A DNA stretch of 64,000 nucleotides, taken from positions 1 to 64,000 of the forward strand of contig CACAZM010000007.1 of the NCBI GenBank assembly GCA_902536935.1, given 5' to 3'. A model generated the notes under the pieces. The model was not told where the DNA came from. It did no database searches and saw only the letters and a list, made by a program, of their open reading frames with translations. Of the stretch, positions 1 through 8,915 are shown in pieces. Numbering within the stretch: the stretch's first letter is position 1; every line of letters begins with the position of its first letter. The DNA comes from an uncultured Bacteroidota bacterium. Its GTDB lineage: Bacteria; Bacteroidota; Bacteroidia; Flavobacteriales; Flavobacteriaceae. A program made the position numbers and the translations under genes.

Positions 1-1201
1 TATTTAAAAGATTATTGATGTTATCAATTGCATCCGCTTTTAATTTATGGGTTTGCGAAAAGCTTCGATTATACTTTGAAAAGATTGGCATAAGTTCTTC
101 TGTCGAGACGTTTAAGTTTTGTCTTAGAATCACTAAAATTTGCTGTTCTTCAGCTGATAGGGGGTAAAAAACAAGGTTGTGGCGAATTCCTCCTTTTACT
201 AGCCTTGGGAGCTTGCGTCTTTGCCACAACACCGAGCCGTATGCTAGTGAAAAAAGAAAAGCACCTGCAATCCCTATGTAAGTAATGTTCCAAAACAGGG
301 TGATTTCATTTAAAAACAATCGATCCTGAGAATACTGGTTTACAAAAACATCTCTAAACGCAAGCGTTTTTTGTAGGTTGTGGTTGGCAGTATAATACAG
401 GGTGTCGCCCTTAAAAAAAGCAGGTGAGTTTTGGCTCGTGTTTGCCGAAATGAGAGTGTGGTCAAAAATCTTTACTCGATTGTTTATAATGTCCAGGATC
501 AAGTCTCCAGGAGTGTTGGAAGGGTGTCCAACTAGATAGAAGAGACTGTCTTTTTGTATGGTTTTGTATGGGCGTATGTCAAGGCCCATTTTTCCTCCAT
601 TTGCCCACTCTCTTGATTTAAAATCAAAAATCCATATTTGTTTACTTTTCTCTCCAGCCAGGCCATTTCTCTTACTAACCGTATGTCCTCCCAAGACGTA
701 AAATTTATCATTTAAAAGAAACGCTTTTCCGTCATATGACTCTTCAGGAATTGAGAAACCACGGGTGGGGTAATATTCCCATTCTTTAGTCGTGTTGTCA
801 AAATAGGTAAAAAAATTATTGGCACGCCAAAAGCCATAACCGCCATAGCGAAACAAAGTGTCTCTGTAAACAAAATCATTTGATTGAAATTGCTTGCGAT
901 GTTGAAATGATTTATCAAGACGAATAGTGGAATCGTTTTCAACGCGGTACAACAGGCCCCCTTTTTGACTTAATAGATGAAGCTGGTTTTGATACCAGAT
1001 AGGGTCATAATCTGGATAGTCTTTAGGGAGTGGGTGAAGTTTAATGATGTGAAGTGCTCCTCCATGAAGGTTCTTTACGGTGATATCTGTTTCATAAAAG
1101 CTGTACATAGAGTTATTGTCATTGCTATAAAAAGTTTTGATAGGTTTTTCCTGCGAAATTGCTTGGCAAAAAACAATAAGAGAAAATAGATATAATCTCA
1201 T
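1..1201 (-). CDS. Kelch-like beta-propeller protein with one membrane segment, C-terminus outside window
   Basis: Open from an ATG at 1201 to the left edge (400 codons visible, no stop seen). It begins with a short signal peptide (MRLYLFSLIVFCQAIS). The next ~280 residues carry kelch-like blade signatures such as YGGYGFW and FYVLGGH, each followed by tryptophan-containing strands (IWIFDF). A single hydrophobic segment follows at about residues 297-321 and then a basic, presumably cytoplasmic stretch (LWQRRKLPRL). The final visible part is rich in helices and could be a DNA-binding or signalling domain, but that is a guess. A periplasmic propeller linked through one helix to a cytoplasmic tail suggests a sensor. 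The gene is divergent from the transferase at 1250. Precise family not recognised. Confidence 0.7.
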   Translation of the reverse strand, partial: MRLYLFSLIVFCQAISQEKPIKTFYSNDNNSMYSFYETDITVKNLHGGALHIIKLHPLPKDYPDYDPIWYQNQLHLLSQKGGLLYRVENDSTIRLDKSFQHRKQFQSNDFVYRDTLFRYGGYGFWRANNFFTYFDNTTKEWEYYPTRGFSIPEESYDGKAFLLNDKFYVLGGHTVSKRNGLAGEKSKQIWIFDFKSREWANGGKMGLDIRPYKTIQKDSLFYLVGHPSNTPGDLILDIINNRVKIFDHTLISANTSQNSPAFFKGDTLYYTANHNLQKTLAFRDVFVNQYSQDRLFLNEITLFWNITYIGIAGAFLFSLAYGSVLWQRRKLPRLVKGGIRHNLVFYPLSAEEQQILVILRQNLNVSTEELMPIFSKYNRSFSQTHKLKADAIDNINNLLN

Positions 1202-1237
1202 TTTTATAAGACTTTTTTTTGGTAATGCAAATATATG

Positions 1238-1245
1238 TATTTTTG
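1238..1245 (+). promoter_or_regulatory. TAnnTTTG -7 element before the sugar-phosphate transferase
   Basis: TATTTTTG, a full match to the Bacteroidota -7 consensus. It lies 4 nt before the ATG at 1250 and overlaps an earlier in-frame ATG (1235), which argues for the later start. Confidence 0.5.
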
Positions 1246-1249
1246 TATC

Positions 1250-2323
1250 ATGGGAATACAATCTATCTCTATACTTTTTTTGTATGGGCTTGTGTTTTCG
1301 TGGTTTACTGTGCCGCGTATTGCGCAGATTGTTCGGAAATATAAAATTTTTAGAAAACCCTCGAAAAGAGACTTACACTGGAGGTTTATTCCTAAGCTAA
1401 CCGGATTGTCATTTTATATTGCGTTTTTAATCGTGTCTTTTGCATTTGTCCCCTACGTAGATGTACAGCGCTTGTCGCTATTTTTGGCTGGTGGCGCATT
1501 GATTTCATATGTTGGAATACGGGATGATATCTACGAGCTTAACCCTTTTGTCAAACTCTTTATACAACTGCTTGCTGTTGGGCTATTTGTGGTGGTAGAT
1601 GATCTGGTGGTAAGGAACTTGTATGGCTTTTTAGGGGTCTATGATTTGCCTTCTGGTTTTGACTATGTGTTTACATTTTTTATCGGAGTCTTTATGATCA
1701 ATTCCTTTAATCTTTGTGATGGGATTGATGGGTTGGCAGCTATGATGGGAATTGTGATGCTTGTGGGCTACGGCATTATCTTTTATGTGATTGGTGACAC
1801 CCTGTTCTTGTCATTTTCTGTGATTCTGATTGGAGGGCTGTTTGCATTTCTTCGCTATAATCTTACTCATAAAAACAAAGTATTTATGGGTGATACTGGG
1901 TCGTTATTTTTGGGCTATGTGTTTTTTTTGTTTACCATGTATATCGTAATCTCTGATTCGGCCATCCTCACAGTTATGCTGCCAGAAAAATACTTGGTGA
2001 TTCTCGCTGTTCTTGTGGTGTATACCATCCCCGTTCTGGATTCGGGAAGCGTCTTTTTTTCAAGAATTTGGAGAAAAAAAAGTCCGTTTGCCCCTGACAA
2101 TAGCCACATACACCATCTCGTTTTGGCCTATGCCAAAAGTCATGCGTTAAGCTCAATCATTATCGCAAGTGGTCTTGCGCTGATTGTAATGGTTTTTTCC
2201 GATTTAGCTTTTGCTTTAGACCCTCAAATCACAGTCTATGTTTACTTTAGTGGGCTGTTTTTAGGGTATGTCATTTTATTTTTTATTCGGCGTATCCTTA
2301 GAAAGCGTGGGGTTAACTGCTAA
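1250..2323 (+). CDS. Undecaprenyl-phosphate sugar-1-phosphate transferase (WecA/TagO/MraY superfamily)
   Basis: Polytopic membrane enzyme that moves a sugar-1-phosphate, probably GlcNAc-1-P, from its UDP carrier to undecaprenyl phosphate, the first step of a lipid-linked surface glycan. Family motifs are all present (numbered from the ATG at 1250): GIRDD near 89-93, NLCDGIDGLA near 154-163, FMGDTGS near 212-218, and HIHH near 286-289, which marks the WecA-type subgroup rather than MraY. About ten hydrophobic segments are visible and the length (357 aa) is normal. An in-frame ATG at 1235 would add five residues but sits on the -7 element. Its 3' end overlaps the convergent Wzz-like gene by 11 bp, and the neighbourhood (Wzz, Wza) fits polysaccharide export. 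Confidence 0.9.
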   Translation: MGIQSISILFLYGLVFSWFTVPRIAQIVRKYKIFRKPSKRDLHWRFIPKLTGLSFYIAFLIVSFAFVPYVDVQRLSLFLAGGALISYVGIRDDIYELNPFVKLFIQLLAVGLFVVVDDLVVRNLYGFLGVYDLPSGFDYVFTFFIGVFMINSFNLCDGIDGLAAMMGIVMLVGYGIIFYVIGDTLFLSFSVILIGGLFAFLRYNLTHKNKVFMGDTGSLFLGYVFFLFTMYIVISDSAILTVMLPEKYLVILAVLVVYTIPVLDSGSVFFSRIWRKKSPFAPDNSHIHHLVLAYAKSHALSSIIIASGLALIVMVFSDLAFALDPQITVYVYFSGLFLGYVILFFIRRILRKRGVNC

Positions 2324-3380
2324 TCTCCTTAATAATTTCTTTTGCTGGAGCTTTTAGAAGAGACCAACCTATGGCAAGCGCCCCGCCCAAAAAGGTCCAG
2401 ATCATAACAATTAACCTGCGTTTGGGTTTTGTGCGCTCATGCGGCACACTAACCGGCTCGATGATCGTAAAAATGGGGGTGTCTTTGTTAACCTGAATTT
2501 TGGCCTGCTCCACCTGTCCGGCCAGCTCCTGAAAAACAGAAGAGATAACTGTGAATTGGGATTCTAATCGCGTCAGTTGGTTTTGATATAAGGTGGAAGT
2601 GATGTTTAGGTTTTGGTCTTTAAAAATCGCAATTGAGTCCTGAATTTGTTCAAACTCTTGGCGTTTGGACTCAAACTGGCGCTCGATAAAATCAAGATTA
2701 TTTCGAGCAGATTGACTTTTAAAAGCAATCACATTGCGCTGTAAAAGGTCTGTAGCGGCCTGGGCCAATCTGGCTGCCACAAGCCGGTCATCGAGCTCAG
2801 CGTGTAAAGAAACCAAGCCTTCTTTTTCGTCGATATCAATGGTTAGAACCTCGCCTAGATATGCAATGAGCCAGCGATCTTCCTCGCGAATGGTTAACAT
2901 AGAACTCTCACTATTTTCGCTTACACTATCAGAGCCAGAAAACAACAGTCCAGGCAAGCCGATCGTATATTTTTTGATGGTGGAGAGCACAGAGGATCCG
3001 CTGGCATTTTCTAAAATGTAGTCGCGCATGCTCATGTCATTGGGTCCAACGGGCTGATTTAAAAGCGAAAGCCCATAGGGAATACTTTTGGTGATTTGAG
3101 GGTATAGAGAAGGAGAAATTTCTTGGGGTTGGCCACCCATAACTGCGGACAAATTAATGCCGGCTAAGGATGCCAGTCCTCCTAAAGATGAGCTCGAGTG
3201 TCCTTCAGATAGTTGGGGCATAAAGGTCGATGAGGCGGTGTAGCTAACTGGAGAAACAAGGGCAACCACAATTCCGATAATAGCAAATAGGGTTGTTGTT
3301 CTCAACACAAAACGTCTTGCTAAAAAAACAGTTTTTAACAGCGCAATCAAATCAATTTCATCGTCCTTATGATCGTCCAT
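2313..3380 (-). CDS. Wzz/GumC-type polysaccharide chain-length or co-polymerase protein
   Basis: Inner-membrane protein of 355 aa with the Wzz architecture: a short cytoplasmic N-terminus, a membrane helix at about 25-45, a large periplasmic part, and a second helix near 325-345. The periplasmic region includes a heptad-rich stretch around 205-275 that should be a coiled coil. No C-terminal tyrosine-kinase domain is present, so it is the short form. Such proteins set glycan chain length or couple polymerisation to export. It starts 12 bp after the Wza-like gene ends, so the two are almost certainly co-transcribed. The last 11 bp overlap the opposing transferase gene. Confidence 0.88.
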   Translation of the reverse strand: MDDHKDDEIDLIALLKTVFLARRFVLRTTTLFAIIGIVVALVSPVSYTASSTFMPQLSEGHSSSSLGGLASLAGINLSAVMGGQPQEISPSLYPQITKSIPYGLSLLNQPVGPNDMSMRDYILENASGSSVLSTIKKYTIGLPGLLFSGSDSVSENSESSMLTIREEDRWLIAYLGEVLTIDIDEKEGLVSLHAELDDRLVAARLAQAATDLLQRNVIAFKSQSARNNLDFIERQFESKRQEFEQIQDSIAIFKDQNLNITSTLYQNQLTRLESQFTVISSVFQELAGQVEQAKIQVNKDTPIFTIIEPVSVPHERTKPKRRLIVMIWTFLGGALAIGWSLLKAPAKEIIKEISS

Positions 3381-3392
3381 AATCGATTCTGT

Positions 3393-5780
3393 TTAATTTG
3401 TGGTTAATGTATTTATAATTAGTGCTAAAGAGGCTAATGTTGACGCTAGACCTATAGTTTCTTGAACATTAAAAGGTCGTTTGGCTTCTTTCTGTGGAAC
3501 AACAATAGTGGCTCCTGGTTCTAGTTTTGGGTAGAACCTAAAAAACAGAAACGATGAGGCTCCTTTTACTTTGCCGTTTTGGAAAACAACAAATACATTT
3601 TTCTTGTCACCAGTAGATTTAAATCCTCCCGCTGATAAGATTGCGCTCTTAACCGAGATTCCACTAGAAAATGGCGCTGAAGTTTCTTGTTGAACTTCTC
3701 CCAAAATTGAAACAGTAGAGTCCTCTTCTAGAAAAATAATCTTGTCTTGAGGTTTTAAAATGATATTTTCAGGGTGGTTGCCTTTTTTTGCCAAGACTTT
3801 TGAAAATTCAACCCCAATTTTGACAGTAGTTTTTTCTTCATTTTCGAAAAGGGTTAGGGTATCTGAAGTGTCTTCAATTTTTTCCTTTGTTTCTTCCAAA
3901 ATAATTCTTTCAACTAATATTTCAAGGTTATCAGACCTTCCTATGCTTCCTCCTGAATCCATAAATAAATCGAAAATTCTGTAATCTTTTTTCCTTATAG
4001 GATAAGCCCCCGGATTAAGAGCCCTCCCTTCAAGGCTAACAAAGTCTGTGGGACGATAGCCAGGTGTACTGCGAACTACTAAAAGGTCTGATGGTAATAG
4101 TTTTTCGTTGCTTGACTTGTCAAAAGAAAAGCTGCGTGAATTAACCATTTCTTTTTTGTTGTCTGTAGAGTTGTTTGAAAATATTTCGATTTTTTCAATG
4201 TTGGCTTTATCTTTAAAGCCATTTGCAATTAGAATTAGATCCCTTGCGGTCATGCCTTGATAAAATTCATAAACATCGGGGGTATTAACCATGCCTTGAA
4301 CAGAGACAGACTTCTTTGGGTTTATGTTTTTCAATGAAATAACAACTAGGCTGTCGTTTGGTTGTAGTTTTACATCTTTACTTTTGGACATAATATCCTC
4401 TAAGTCAATCGTTTTAACTTCATTTACAAATCCTTGTTGAGATCTATATAAAATTGCTGCGTCTGTGTAAGCGTTTGCTGTGAGGCCGCTGGTGCTTTCT
4501 AGTAGGGCAGAAAGATTAGGTGTTTCATCTAAAGGGTAGTTTCCAGGAAGATAAACTTCACCGGAGACACTGACTTTGTTCAAGTAATTGTTAGAAATAT
4601 TTTTTGCTTCAATAATGTCGCCGTCTTGGAGTAGTGATAAGCCGTAATTGTTTTTTGATACTTTTATGATTTTTCGCTGAAGATCTGAAACTCGGTCTAC
4701 ATATATAGCTTGTTTGTATGCTGTCGAAGCAAAGCCCCCTGTGTAAGAAAGCAGGTCTTCTACCTTTTCGCTTTTAAGTGTCTCGAAACGACCCTCGGTT
4801 TTAAACGCACCTTGAACGATAATACGGTTGTGGTGAGGAGCAACCACAATTACATCTTGGTCATTTAGAAAAAAGGACGGGTAGGTTCCTTTGACAAAAT
4901 AATCATACAAATCAATTGTGGTGACTGCTTTTCCGTTTCGCAAAACCTTGATGTCGCGATAGCTTCCATTTTCTGTTGGGCCGCCTGCTGCGTAAAGCGC
5001 ATTTAAAACCGAAGAAAACCCAGAGATTGTGTAGGTGCCTGGGGCTGATACGCTTCCGGTAATGTTCACCACGATGCTTCTCGCTTTTTGCAGGTTTACA
5101 TCTAAGTGCACCTTGGATTCACTTGGAGAGTCTGCGGAAAGGCCCGTGTAGATCGACGCAAACTCGTTTCGGATTTTTCGCTCAGCAGTTGCAAGAGTCA
5201 GCCCTGAAAGGTATAATGGTTTTAAGCGATCGATTCGAACGACCCCTTGGCGAGACAGGGTGACTTCATAGCGGTTTTCCGAGGCGCCCCAAACGTCGAT
5301 ACTGATTTCATCAGAGGGCCCAAGGCGGTACCCCGCAGGGGTTGCCACATAAAACTGAGGGGTTTCAGTAATCGTTTTGTTTGCAAAAAAAGCGCTTCCA
5401 AAAATGTCTGATTCTTCTTCTTGATTAAAACCTTCTGTGGTTTGATTCCCAAACGATGTTATTTGGGGTTGTGTTGGGGTGTACCCTTTTTTTCTATTTT
5501 GATAGTATTCCGACTCGGTCCAAGCGTTGCGAAGCAACGACAAGTCAGATGGGGTTGCGCCTTGAGCTTTGGCAAGACTCTCCAATTGTAATAGGGTGTA
5601 ACCGTTCTTTCTTGCTTCAATAGCGCTGCTGCGCTGCTGATTTGGTGTCATGTTCCGGATTTCAGAAAGAGAGAGGTAGGGGTTTTGCGCATCCGCTACA
5701 CTAGGCAAGCAAAAAAATGTGCAGGTAATTAAGAGAACAAAAAGGGGTTTTGTTAAAATAAAAAAAAGTGGTTTTTGCAT
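3393..5780 (-). CDS. Wza-like polysaccharide export outer-membrane protein with multiple SLBB domains
   Basis: 795 aa with a clear Sec signal peptide (about 1-31, ending SVADA). A poly-export domain follows (about 150-235; it contains YRLGPSDEISIDVWG) and then several SLBB repeats, recognisable by blocks such as VNITGSVSAPGTY, VSVSGEVYLPGNYP, VSVQGMVNTPDVYEF, VSLEGRALNPGAYP and VSILGEVQ. The length is far above E. coli Wza (about 380 aa) but normal for the long SLBB form in Flavobacteriia. The C-terminus is hydrophobic. It should form the outer-membrane exit channel for a surface or exopolysaccharide. It follows the DUF6909 gene with no spacer and precedes the Wzz-like gene by 12 bp, which indicates one transcript. 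Confidence 0.9.
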   Translation of the reverse strand: MQKPLFFILTKPLFVLLITCTFFCLPSVADAQNPYLSLSEIRNMTPNQQRSSAIEARKNGYTLLQLESLAKAQGATPSDLSLLRNAWTESEYYQNRKKGYTPTQPQITSFGNQTTEGFNQEEESDIFGSAFFANKTITETPQFYVATPAGYRLGPSDEISIDVWGASENRYEVTLSRQGVVRIDRLKPLYLSGLTLATAERKIRNEFASIYTGLSADSPSESKVHLDVNLQKARSIVVNITGSVSAPGTYTISGFSSVLNALYAAGGPTENGSYRDIKVLRNGKAVTTIDLYDYFVKGTYPSFFLNDQDVIVVAPHHNRIIVQGAFKTEGRFETLKSEKVEDLLSYTGGFASTAYKQAIYVDRVSDLQRKIIKVSKNNYGLSLLQDGDIIEAKNISNNYLNKVSVSGEVYLPGNYPLDETPNLSALLESTSGLTANAYTDAAILYRSQQGFVNEVKTIDLEDIMSKSKDVKLQPNDSLVVISLKNINPKKSVSVQGMVNTPDVYEFYQGMTARDLILIANGFKDKANIEKIEIFSNNSTDNKKEMVNSRSFSFDKSSNEKLLPSDLLVVRSTPGYRPTDFVSLEGRALNPGAYPIRKKDYRIFDLFMDSGGSIGRSDNLEILVERIILEETKEKIEDTSDTLTLFENEEKTTVKIGVEFSKVLAKKGNHPENIILKPQDKIIFLEEDSTVSILGEVQQETSAPFSSGISVKSAILSAGGFKSTGDKKNVFVVFQNGKVKGASSFLFFRFYPKLEPGATIVVPQKEAKRPFNVQETIGLASTLASLALIINTLTTN

Positions 5781-7430
5781 TTATTTCGTGCTTATTTTTT
5801 CTAAAATCTTTTGAGTAATCGTGTAAGTTGGAACTACGCCAACCTGCCCCAATGAGCCAGAGGCCAAGGTGCTGCCGGTTTCCAGGGGATTGTCCGAGGC
5901 ATAATAGGCATAGCGCAGCTTGACATCTGGGCGAACTGTTTGCCGAATATGCATGGCCGATTGAATCGCTTTTTGGTAATGAACGCCTTCCATTTCAATT
6001 CCGATTACTTTCCATGAGGAGCGACAAAAATACGTTAAAATGTCTTTGTTTTGAAGCGAGGTACCCAAGACCGTGATCATGGTGCCCTCTAGGGTTGCAA
6101 TCTTTGAGTCACTAAAGTCTTCTGACGATAAATCATTATAAAAAGGATAATTGTCAGATGTGCCCTCAAATATGTGGGCTGTTGGCACCATAATGTCTCC
6201 TTTCTTGCCTTTCATAATTCCTGCCTTTCCCATAATGGAGATGGATTCGAGCTGTTGCCCAAGTTGTGTCTTTAAGAGCTCGTCCATTAATTCATAGGCT
6301 TGCTCCCCAAAAGCATAATCAAAAACCATCAGTACCGTTCCTTTTGGAAACGCATATGTTTTGTGTTTTATTTTATCGGTGTCTATAATTTGCGTGTGTA
6401 CATTACAGCCCGACTTGTCTTCGATAATAATAAATCCCTGCTTGGCAGCAAACCGACCAACCTTATTTTGTTTGTTTTCATCAGCGATAAACTGCTCAAA
6501 GAACTCCATGTCTTCAGCGGTTTTTCGTAGGGCTTTCTCTGCATAAAGGGTGTTTAAAAAGCTGTGTTGGTTAGCGGAGATCAGGTGGATTGGTCGCTTG
6601 CTCAGCTTGTGATGTTCCAGGGTTTGATAGAGCTGGTTTGCCCAGCGTTCACCGTGAACATGATGGCCAATCTGATCCCCAAGCATGGCGCTAAAAGTGA
6701 CGGATCGTTTATCGCCATTGCTACGTTCTTGAACAGCAAGTCGCACCATGTGGTAAATCAGCTGAATAAAGCGATTCTGGGATTGGTGGGTTTGAAAGCG
6801 ATGGTAAAAATCAACCACTTCATTGTAAGTGCACTCAAGCAATTGGGCAAGATAGGCCATTGTTGACTCAAGTTCTGTTTTTGCAATGGTTTTGGTGGTG
6901 GTGGCTGCTCCCTCTATTTTTTGCCACTCCCGAGTAGTTTGTTTGGATGAGGAAATGTAAACCCGATCACAAATTTTATCTGCTTCGATGTATAAAAAGG
7001 TTAGGTGGGTCAAAATATCATACACCTCCGAACGGCCTCGAGTCACCTCAATCACCATTTGGTCGTTGTCAATGCGATAGCAGTTCCGTCGCCTTTTGGC
7101 TGGAACAATGGGTTTAAAGCTAGCTGAAGATAGGCCTTCTTCCGCGGTGAGGTTAACGGAAACGCATTCGGCGATTCCTTCCGGCAAACGGTCGATAACG
7201 TAAAGCAGGCCCTTTAGTTCTGTTTTGGTTTCTGCGATCGAGCCGTAGATTTCAGGCTTAAGAGTAAGCAGGGCGTTTCGCAAAGACGCGCCAGAAACAC
7301 CCATCGGTTTGTAAAAGCCGCGGTTGAGCAAATGTCGCATACTGATGTACATGCGTGCTATTGCATTTGAAGACTCTTGAGCTCGCTTTCTTATAGAGGG
7401 TGAAACTGTTGAGTGTTGTGTCATCGACAT
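5781..7430 (-). CDS. DUF6909 family protein with phosphorylase-like C-terminus
   Basis: 549 aa soluble protein matching, as far as I recall, a Bacteroidota-specific family (DUF6909). The N-terminal ~380 residues are helical and unlike anything I can name. The C-terminal ~150 residues contain IGIEMEG followed by a helix and a strand ending in YYASDNP, resembling the substrate-binding EME segment of purine/uridine phosphorylases, so a nucleoside-phosphorylase-like fold is plausible. No signal peptide or membrane segment. It overlaps the upstream GH3 gene by 10 bp and abuts the Wza-like gene, so it belongs to the M23-GH3-DUF6909-Wza-Wzz transcript. A second ATG two codons later is equally possible. 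Biochemical role unknown. Confidence 0.75.
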   Translation of the reverse strand: MSMTQHSTVSPSIRKRAQESSNAIARMYISMRHLLNRGFYKPMGVSGASLRNALLTLKPEIYGSIAETKTELKGLLYVIDRLPEGIAECVSVNLTAEEGLSSASFKPIVPAKRRRNCYRIDNDQMVIEVTRGRSEVYDILTHLTFLYIEADKICDRVYISSSKQTTREWQKIEGAATTTKTIAKTELESTMAYLAQLLECTYNEVVDFYHRFQTHQSQNRFIQLIYHMVRLAVQERSNGDKRSVTFSAMLGDQIGHHVHGERWANQLYQTLEHHKLSKRPIHLISANQHSFLNTLYAEKALRKTAEDMEFFEQFIADENKQNKVGRFAAKQGFIIIEDKSGCNVHTQIIDTDKIKHKTYAFPKGTVLMVFDYAFGEQAYELMDELLKTQLGQQLESISIMGKAGIMKGKKGDIMVPTAHIFEGTSDNYPFYNDLSSEDFSDSKIATLEGTMITVLGTSLQNKDILTYFCRSSWKVIGIEMEGVHYQKAIQSAMHIRQTVRPDVKLRYAYYASDNPLETGSTLASGSLGQVGVVPTYTITQKILEKISTK

Positions 7431-8914
7431 TCTTTAATTAGCTCGTTTGCAATTTTACGGTCATTGGTCAAACGAGGGACCTTGTTTTGTCCCCCCAATT
7501 TACCGATTCTTTTCATATAACGGGAAAATCCGTCTTTTTCAACTCTGCGAATTTCCAGCGGGCGCAACACCTTGCCTTCAATTAGGTCTTGGTAATAACT
7601 GTTTTGTGCACACAAATGTTTGTCGAGAGCCAATCCAAATGCGATCATATTAGTTGGGGGTGTGGTAAACTCAATAAACCACTCGTGGTAAGGCAGTCCG
7701 TTTTTTGGATTCACGTGTGGGGCAACCGTAAATTCGCTGATTTCAACCGAAGTATTCTCACTTGCAAGCAATAGGGCTTGTTCAACTTCTTTTCCGATAA
7801 CATGTTCTCCAAAAGCAGAAATAAAATGCTTTATCCGACCAGAGACGACGATGCGATATGGGGAGGTAGAGGTAAACATCACTGTGTCTCCAATATTGTA
7901 TCCCCACAAGCCTGCGTTGGTAGAAATGATGATTACATAGTTGACCTCTACTTCAACTTCGGACAGTCCAAAACGTGGTGGATATGCATCAAAAAACTGA
8001 TCGGCAGGGATAAACTCATAAAACATTCCTGAGTCAAGCTGCAACAGCATCCCGTTGCTGTCTGGTTGGTCTTGAAATGCAAAGAACCCTTCTGAAGCGG
8101 GATAAAGCTCGACACTCGGCACAACTCTTCCAACCAAGTTTTCAAGTTTTGTTCTGTATGGTTCAAAGTTTACCCCGCCATACACAAACAAATTTAAATT
8201 TGGAAAAAGCTCTCCGACTTTTTTTCCTGTTTTCGCTGCTAATTTTTCGTAATACATACTCACCCAAGGGGGAATGCCGCTGATCAAACGCATGTCCTTA
8301 TTGTGGGTTTCTTCGACAATCGCGTCAACTTTGGTCTCCCAGTCTTCAATGCAGTTTGTTTCCCATGATGGTAATCGATTTTTTTGGAGATATTTCGGTA
8401 CATAATGTGCAACAATTCCTGAAAGGCGCCCCAATGCAATTCCATTTTTTTGCTCGAGGATTGGGCTTCCTTGCAAAAAAATCATTTTCCCATCGACAAA
8501 CGAGGCGTCTCCTGTTGCCGCAATATGACAAAAAAGTGCATTTTTTGCTGCCTCTACATGGGTGGGCATTGATTCTTTGGTCAAGGGGATATACTTGGTG
8601 CCTGAAGTGGTTCCTGAAGTCTTTGCAAAATACAGTGGTTTGCCTGGCCATAATACATTTGCTTCACCAGCAACAACTCGGTCTATATAGGGGCGTAAGC
8701 CCTCATAATCCGAAATTGGTACACGGTCGATAAAGTCTTTATGGGTTTGGATGCTCTCAAACCCGTGGTCTTTTCCAAAAGCGGTGTGCTTGGCTGTTTG
8801 TACAAGCTGATTTAAAACTTGTTTTTGAGATTCAATAGGGTTTTCTGCCCACTTGTTTATTGTTTTTAGCGCTCGTCTTGCCAGTTGCTTGGCCACTATT
8901 TTCCGTAATGACAT
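7421..8914 (-). CDS. GH3 auxin-responsive-promoter family acyl-amido synthetase
   Basis: 497 aa member of the GH3 branch of ATP-dependent adenylating enzymes, named after plant proteins that conjugate acyl acids to amino acids; the bacterial substrate is unknown. The adenylation signature KTSGTTSGTKYIPLT lies at about residues 98-112 and the later GYNIGD and IVVSGR motifs are also present. I chose ATG 8914, which follows the M23 stop codon (8916-8918) by one base; an in-frame TTG three codons upstream is less likely. Common in Bacteroidota, often beside M23 peptidase and tatA genes as here. The co-transcribed envelope genes suggest a role in surface or lipid chemistry, which is inference. Confidence 0.85.
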   Translation of the reverse strand: MSLRKIVAKQLARRALKTINKWAENPIESQKQVLNQLVQTAKHTAFGKDHGFESIQTHKDFIDRVPISDYEGLRPYIDRVVAGEANVLWPGKPLYFAKTSGTTSGTKYIPLTKESMPTHVEAAKNALFCHIAATGDASFVDGKMIFLQGSPILEQKNGIALGRLSGIVAHYVPKYLQKNRLPSWETNCIEDWETKVDAIVEETHNKDMRLISGIPPWVSMYYEKLAAKTGKKVGELFPNLNLFVYGGVNFEPYRTKLENLVGRVVPSVELYPASEGFFAFQDQPDSNGMLLQLDSGMFYEFIPADQFFDAYPPRFGLSEVEVEVNYVIIISTNAGLWGYNIGDTVMFTSTSPYRIVVSGRIKHFISAFGEHVIGKEVEQALLLASENTSVEISEFTVAPHVNPKNGLPYHEWFIEFTTPPTNMIAFGLALDKHLCAQNSYYQDLIEGKVLRPLEIRRVEKDGFSRYMKRIGKLGGQNKVPRLTNDRKIANELIKECR

Positions 8915-8915
8915 C

